Source: Archangium sp. (GTDB lineage: Bacteria; Myxococcota; Myxococcia; Myxococcales; Myxococcaceae). From it: DNA of 10,954 nucleotides. Each line of letters opens with the position of its first letter. Position 1 is the stretch's first letter. The translations under genes were made by a program, and so were the position numbers. The stretch spans positions 1 to 10,954 of the forward strand of contig JAEUJR010000483.1 of assembly GCA_016793585.1 (NCBI GenBank), given 5' to 3'. Below the pieces are notes generated by a model. It was given only the letters and a program-made list of their open reading frames with translations, was not told the origin of the DNA and ran no database searches. Below, one piece after another: positions 7,349 through 10,954 of the stretch.

Positions 7349-8368
7349 ATGCCCTTCGATCCCAACGCAGCAGCGGCTCCTGACTCTGGCGTCTTCGGTC
7401 TTCCGTTCTCTCCTGACGACTCGACGATCGTGCTCGTGCCCGTGCCGTTCGAGGCGACCACCAGCTACGGCGGCGGCACGTCAGACGGGCCCTCGGCGAT
7501 TCTCGAGGCGTCGAAGCAGGTCGACCTGTTCGATCTCGAGACGGGCAAGCCGTACGAAGCTGGCATCGCGATGCTCGACGAGAGCGCCGACGTTCGCGCG
7601 TGGAACGACGAGGCCAAGGCCGCGGCAAAACCGATCATCGAGTCAGGCGGGCTCGAGTCACACCCGGCTGCGCTCGCCACGGTGAACGCGCTCTCGGAGA
7701 AGATGAACCAGTTCGTCTACGAGACGACGAAGCAGTGGATCGGCAAACGGAAGATTGTCGGCGTGATCGGCGGCGATCACTCGACGCCGTTCGGCGCGAT
7801 CAAGGCGTACGCCGAAGCGTTCCCCGGGCTCGGTGTGCTGCACCTCGACGCTCATGCCGACCTGCGCAACGCGTACGAGGGCTTCACGTGGAGCCACGCG
7901 TCGATCATGTACAACGTGATGCAGAAGATCCCCGGCGTCGCGAAGCTCGTGCAGGTGGGCATTCGCGACTTCGGTGAGGCCGAGTTCGAGATGATTCAGT
8001 CGTCGAACGGCAGAATTCACACGTTCTTCGATTCACGCCTCGCGCACGCGCGGCTCGATGGCATGCCGTGGCGTGAGCAGGTCGACATCATCGTGCGCGA
8101 ACTGCCGAGCAAGGTGTACCTGTCGTGGGACATCGACGGGCTCGATCCGGTGCTCTGTCCGCACACGGGAACGCCGGTGCCGGGCGGGCTCACGTTCCAT
8201 CAGGCGGCGTCGTTGCTCGAGGGGGTCGTGCGCGCGGGGAAGACGATCGTCGGGTTTGATTTGAACGAAGTCGCCCCAGGTCCCGAAGGCGATGAGTGGG
8301 ACGGGAACGTCGCGGAGCGCCTGCTGTACAAGATGATCGGCTGGACGCTGAAGTCGCAGACGAAATGA
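7349..8368 (+). CDS. Agmatinase-family ureohydrolase
   Basis: Member of the arginase/agmatinase family, di-manganese enzymes that release urea or a related group from guanidino compounds. All six metal-ligand positions are present: His144 (GGDHS), Asp167, His169 and Asp171 (DAHAD), and Asp261 and Asp263 (SWDIDGLDP). The agmatinase-like loop WSHASIMYN (181-189) is seen instead of the arginase HGN loop, so agmatine or another non-arginine guanidine is more likely. At 339 residues it is longer than E. coli SpeB (about 306). Extra sequence at about 60-130, between VDLFDLETG and the GGDHS strand, matches a longer agmatinase-family subgroup that I recall from myxobacteria and Bacteroidetes. The start at 7349 has TGGTGA (7337-7342) overlapping the previous stop as ribosome site. 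Its own stop overlaps the next start (ATGA). No other polyamine gene is in view, so the substrate is open. Confidence 0.88.
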   Translation: MPFDPNAAAAPDSGVFGLPFSPDDSTIVLVPVPFEATTSYGGGTSDGPSAILEASKQVDLFDLETGKPYEAGIAMLDESADVRAWNDEAKAAAKPIIESGGLESHPAALATVNALSEKMNQFVYETTKQWIGKRKIVGVIGGDHSTPFGAIKAYAEAFPGLGVLHLDAHADLRNAYEGFTWSHASIMYNVMQKIPGVAKLVQVGIRDFGEAEFEMIQSSNGRIHTFFDSRLAHARLDGMPWREQVDIIVRELPSKVYLSWDIDGLDPVLCPHTGTPVPGGLTFHQAASLLEGVVRAGKTIVGFDLNEVAPGPEGDEWDGNVAERLLYKMIGWTLKSQTK

Positions 8369-9603
8369 AGGAGAAGCTGACGACGCTCGGGCAGTGGCTG
8401 CTGCTCGGCTCGGTGGTGGGCGTGCTCTGCGGCACGGCGTCGGCGTTGTTCCTGTGGTTGCTCGAGCTCGCGACGAACTACCGCACCGGGCACGAAACGA
8501 TCGTGTTCGCGCTCCCAGTTGCGGGCCTCGCGCTCGGCTGGGTGATGGAGCGGTTCGGCCAGTCCATCAAGGCCGGCAACAACCTGGTCATCGATACGAT
8601 TCACGATGACGGGCCGGAGCTTCCGCTGCGCATGGCGCCGATGGTGCTCGCGGGCACGGTGATCACGCACCTGTTCGGTGGGAGCGCGGGGCGTGAAGGA
8701 ACGGCCGTGCAGATGGGCGCGAGCTTGACCGATTGGGTCTCGCATCGGCTCGGCGTGAACGCTGCGGTTCGGCGTCAACTGCTCGCGGCGGGAGTCGCTG
8801 GTGGGTTCGGCTCGGTGTTCGGAACTCCGATCGCCGGAGCCGTCTTCGGACTCGAGTTCGTGGTGCTCGGGCGGCTGGAATATCGCGCGCTCGTTCCTGC
8901 GCTGGTTGCGTCGGTCGTTGGCGATTTGACGACGCGGTTCCTTGGCATTCTTCACACGCCCTACCCGGCTTCTCCCGCGGTGCCGTTGAACCTGTTGTTG
9001 CTCGCGAAGTGGGTTGTCTTCGCGGCCGCGATCGCGCTCGCGACGACGTCGTTCATCGAACTCACACACTTCATCAAGAAGCGTGGAGAGGCGTTGCGGT
9101 TGCCGCTGCGCATGGCGCTCGGTGGCGTGGCACTGATTGCGCTGTGGAAGCTCGTCGGAACGAGCGACTACCTCGGGCTCGGCGTGCCGATGATCGTGCG
9201 CTCGTTCAGCGATCCGTCTCTGCCGGCGTTCGCGTTCGCATTGAAGATCGTCTTCACGGCGATCACGGTCGGCAGCGGCTTCATCGGTGGCGAAGTGACT
9301 CCGCTCTTCTTCGTCGGCGCCGCGTTGGGAAGCGTGCTGGCTCGGGTGCTCGGCATTCCGATCGAGTTGGGCGCCGGAGTCGGCCTTGCCGCAGTCTTCG
9401 CAGCCGCGTCGAACACGCCGCTTGCGTTGTCGATCATGGCGATGGAGTTGCTGGGCGCCGCAGTCTTCCCGCACGTCGCGATCGTCTGCGCGCTCGCGTA
9501 CCTGTTCACCGGCCACCGCAGCATCTACCCGTCACAGCGGCTGTCGTTCGGGAAGCTCGGCGGCTCGGTCGATTCGACGAAGCAACTCCGCGATCAGCCG
9601 TAG
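8365..9603 (+). CDS. CLC-family anion transporter, probable fluoride/proton antiporter (CLC-F type)
   Basis: Inner-membrane CLC transporter of 412 residues, short as in the CLC-F group and without CBS domains. Hydrophobic helices run through almost the whole length. Key regions: GNNLV (71-75) where chloride CLCs have GSGIP; GGSAGREGTAVQMG (105-118) with the gating Glu111 and Thr where chloride CLCs have GREGP; FGTPIAGAVFGLEF (152-165); and GSGFIGGEVTPLF (303-315), where Thr312 replaces the usual GxFxP pattern. These are the changes described for CLC-F proteins, which export F- in exchange for H+. The start is the ATG at 8365, overlapping the ureohydrolase stop by 4 bases; the frame stays open further upstream, but that part lies inside the ureohydrolase gene and is not membrane-like. 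No fluoride riboswitch can sit directly upstream, since that DNA is coding. Canonical databases may label it a voltage-gated chloride channel. Confidence 0.92.
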   Translation: MKEKLTTLGQWLLLGSVVGVLCGTASALFLWLLELATNYRTGHETIVFALPVAGLALGWVMERFGQSIKAGNNLVIDTIHDDGPELPLRMAPMVLAGTVITHLFGGSAGREGTAVQMGASLTDWVSHRLGVNAAVRRQLLAAGVAGGFGSVFGTPIAGAVFGLEFVVLGRLEYRALVPALVASVVGDLTTRFLGILHTPYPASPAVPLNLLLLAKWVVFAAAIALATTSFIELTHFIKKRGEALRLPLRMALGGVALIALWKLVGTSDYLGLGVPMIVRSFSDPSLPAFAFALKIVFTAITVGSGFIGGEVTPLFFVGAALGSVLARVLGIPIELGAGVGLAAVFAAASNTPLALSIMAMELLGAAVFPHVAIVCALAYLFTGHRSIYPSQRLSFGKLGGSVDSTKQLRDQP

Positions 9604-9683
9604 GTCGATTTCGTGAAGGTGGACTCGGGTCGCGACACGTGCGGTCGCCACGCCGGGTGGCCCACTCACTTCAGGATCTCCAC
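9604..9683 (+). promoter_or_regulatory. Intergenic region before the lipoprotein gene, with ribosome site
   Basis: These 80 bases hold the end of the CLC unit and the leader of the lipoprotein gene. AGGA at 9673-9676, 7 bases before the ATG, is a good ribosome site. A small GC hairpin (GCCAC 9647-9651, GTGGC 9657-9661, 5-base loop) could form, but it has no T-run and is weak as a terminator. No clear promoter boxes were seen. Confidence 0.35.
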
Positions 9684-10262
9684 ATGCGCTCGCTTCTTCC
9701 TCTGCTCGTTCTGACCGGCTGCGGTTCGATGATGATCACTCCAGATGCGGGCGCAGGCGGTGGTTCTGCACTCGTCGGCGGAGGATCGGCAGGCGGAGGC
9801 TTCGTCGCGGCGGGAGGATCTGCCGGTGGTTCTGCGTCTGCGGGCGGCTCTGCGTCCGCGGGTGGCTCAGCCTCGGCTGGTGGTTCGCCGTCGGCCGGCG
9901 GTTCAGCGTCGGCTGGCGGTTCAGCCGCTGGTGGAGCCGCCTTCCCCTCTTGTGGAGCGAGCTACGCAGGTTGCATGGCGTTCGACGACCGCACCAACGA
10001 CGCCGCCGTCACCATCGACTTCAGCACCGCGTTCGGCTCGCCAAAGTGTCTGCGTGTTCGCGCCTCGCAGACGATCTCCGTGACAGGCATCTCGGGCTTC
10101 CACCCGTTCCGTCAGTCATGCGGCCCAGACCAGAAGCTCACCTCGACGAGTTCGCCAACGACGCTCAGCTCACTCGCGGTCGGTCTCTACGGCTTCTATT
10201 GCCCGAACCACTCCGGCTCCGACGGAACCGGAATGGGTCTGGCTCTTCAGGTCGTTCAGTGA
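9684..10262 (+). CDS. Lipoprotein with hexapeptide-repeat linker and cupredoxin-like domain
   Basis: A secreted lipoprotein of 192 residues. The signal MRSLLPLLVLTGCGS ends in a lipobox (LTGC) with Cys13 as lipidation site. Residues about 21-86 are a Gly/Ser/Ala linker with five near-exact GGSASA hexapeptides (48-77, one with Pro). Residues about 88-192 look like a small cupredoxin: an early beta segment (AAVTIDF; KCLRVRASQTISVTG), His140 in GFHPF, then GLYGFYCPNHSGSDGTGMGLALQVV with Cys173, His176 and Met184. The His, Cys, His, Met order is that of a type 1 copper site, but the Cys-x2-His-x7-Met spacing is longer than the x4 of plastocyanin. Four further Cys (90, 97, 122, 146) could form two disulfides. 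It may be an electron carrier or a copper-binding surface protein; family membership is inferred by motif only. The ribosome site is AGGA 7 bases upstream. The stop overlaps the end of the convergent gene. Confidence 0.85.
   Translation: MRSLLPLLVLTGCGSMMITPDAGAGGGSALVGGGSAGGGFVAAGGSAGGSASAGGSASAGGSASAGGSPSAGGSASAGGSAAGGAAFPSCGASYAGCMAFDDRTNDAAVTIDFSTAFGSPKCLRVRASQTISVTGISGFHPFRQSCGPDQKLTSTSSPTTLSSLAVGLYGFYCPNHSGSDGTGMGLALQVVQ
9825..9932 (+). repeat. 18-base tandem repeat coding for GGSASA units
   Basis: Five consecutive 18-base units (9825-9842, 9843-9860, 9861-9878, 9879-9896, 9897-9914) plus a partial sixth, each coding for GGSASA or GGSPSA. The units differ mainly at third codon positions, so the protein repeat is kept more strictly than the DNA. 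This suggests selection for a flexible linker between the lipid anchor and the copper-like domain. Confidence 0.85.
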
Positions 10263-10954
10263 CGACGGCGGCGTGACCAGAGCAGCATCGCGATCGCCAG
10301 CACACCACTCGCTCCGGCGCCTTCGAGACCGCTCGAGCAGCCGCAGCCCATCTGCGCGCCCTCGACGGTGAACGTGATCACTTCGCCCGGGCCGTCTCCC
10401 GCGAAGTTCTGTGAGAACAGACACGCGTAGTACGTGCCGGGCCGAATATCGGTCGCCGTCTGAGTCACCGGCACATCCGTGAACCCGGGCGCGATATCGA
10501 CCGCCACCGAGGGCACCTTCGTGCCGAAGCCGAAGCTGCACGTTCCAGGGTTGCTCGCTCCGTACCGGAACGCCGCCGTCGACGGCGACCCGTTCGGGTT
10601 CACCGTTCCCTTGAACGTCACGGTCGTGCCCTCGACATCAGCGCTGATCGTCTTCGCAATCGGAGGCGCCGACGTCGTCGTGAACTCCTGCAGCGCTCCA
10701 AACGCCGCACCGCCCATGTTCGAAGCAATCGCGCAGAACGTGTACTTCGTATTCGGCCGCAGCCCCTGCACCGCCAACGTCAGCGGGCGATCCATCGTCC
10801 CGCCGCCGAGCGGCAGACCGTCCATCGCAGGCACACGCGTACCGAACATGTCGTCACACGCCATCGGCTTCGTCTCGGAGTAGCGGAACCACCCAATCGC
10901 CGTCGTGCCGTTCGGGTTCGCCGTTCCACTCAACGTCGCCGTGTTGCCAGTCAC
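10256..10954 (-). CDS. Surface protein with fibronectin-like repeats and MYXO-CTERM tail (5' end beyond window)
   Basis: C-terminal 232 residues of a larger exported protein; the frame is open at the right edge and the first codon there is an internal-looking GTG. Two related repeats of about 95 residues are visible, each with a GT.NPNG..., FRY and FGT(R/K)VP pattern and a closing ...Y.FCAIASN or YYACLFSQN strand, as in fibronectin type III-like domains. Each holds a Cys pair that could bond. The last 31 residues (202-232) form a MYXO-CTERM-type sorting signal: GCGCSSG, a hydrophobic stretch ASGVLAIAMLLW, then SRRRRH. In this system the tail is thought to be processed by a myxosortase to hold the protein at the cell surface. 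Function of the extracellular part is unknown; such repeats often serve in adhesion or binding. It converges on the lipoprotein gene. Confidence 0.85.
   Translation of the reverse strand: MTGNTATLSGTANPNGTTAIGWFRYSETKPMACDDMFGTRVPAMDGLPLGGGTMDRPLTLAVQGLRPNTKYTFCAIASNMGGAAFGALQEFTTTSAPPIAKTISADVEGTTVTFKGTVNPNGSPSTAAFRYGASNPGTCSFGFGTKVPSVAVDIAPGFTDVPVTQTATDIRPGTYYACLFSQNFAGDGPGEVITFTVEGAQMGCGCSSGLEGAGASGVLAIAMLLWSRRRRH

Noticed and set aside
8250..8364. Possible fluoride (crcB) riboswitch upstream of the CLC-F gene
   Set aside because: This stretch is inside the ureohydrolase coding region with intact codons, and I could not match the conserved riboswitch core.
8200..9516. Long minus-strand open frame opposite the CLC gene
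   Set aside because: The product is almost all charged residues (Arg, Glu, His, Gln). It is a shadow of the hydrophobic plus-strand membrane protein.
9647..9661. Hairpin after the CLC gene as an intrinsic terminator
   Set aside because: The stem is only 5 base pairs and no T-run follows, so it does not meet the usual pattern.
8733..9683. Long open plus-strand frame running into the lipoprotein from within the CLC gene
   Set aside because: Its upstream part is an Arg-rich shadow of the CLC gene. The true start is the ATG at 9684, which has a ribosome site and a lipoprotein signal peptide.

Overview
The window looks like chromosomal DNA from a member of the Myxococcota (order Myxococcales or a close relative). 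It is very GC-rich with densely packed genes. At its right end there is a MYXO-CTERM-type sorting tail and a lipoprotein with the long Gly/Ser/Ala linker common in this group. I see no rRNA, tRNA, CRISPR array, insertion sequence or phage gene. No multi-gene system appears that I could call clearly new; the more unusual points are single-gene features.

Left part, minus strand (1-6302). Six genes run right to left: pepP (aminopeptidase P), a small hypothetical membrane protein, accD (acetyl-CoA carboxylase beta subunit), folC (dihydrofolate/folylpolyglutamate synthase), a divergent grpE and an htrA/degP-type secreted serine protease that runs off the left edge. accD-folC is a known conserved pair and is tightly coupled here (7-base gap, ribosome site over the accD stop). 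folC is extended by about 130 residues of non-FolC helical sequence. grpE and htrA form a possible protein quality-control pair.

Middle part, plus strand (6362-9603). A 59-base divergent intergenic region separates pepP from a quinone-oxidoreductase-like MDR enzyme. It is followed after 6 bases by an agmatinase-family ureohydrolase, then by a CLC-family anion transporter that overlaps the ureohydrolase through an ATGA junction. The CLC protein has the GNNLV, GREGT and GGEVTP signatures of the fluoride/proton antiporter (CLC-F) branch rather than the chloride branch.

Right part (9684-10954). A plus-strand lipoprotein carries a hexapeptide-repeat linker and a C-terminal domain that reads as a small cupredoxin (type 1 copper). 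It meets, tail to tail with 7 overlapping bases, the 3' end of a minus-strand surface protein with two fibronectin-like repeats and a MYXO-CTERM tail. The start of that surface protein lies beyond the right edge.

Genes cover almost everything. The longest gaps between called genes are the 80 bases after the CLC gene, 67 bases before accD (with a perfect inverted repeat) and 59 bases between pepP and the oxidoreductase gene.
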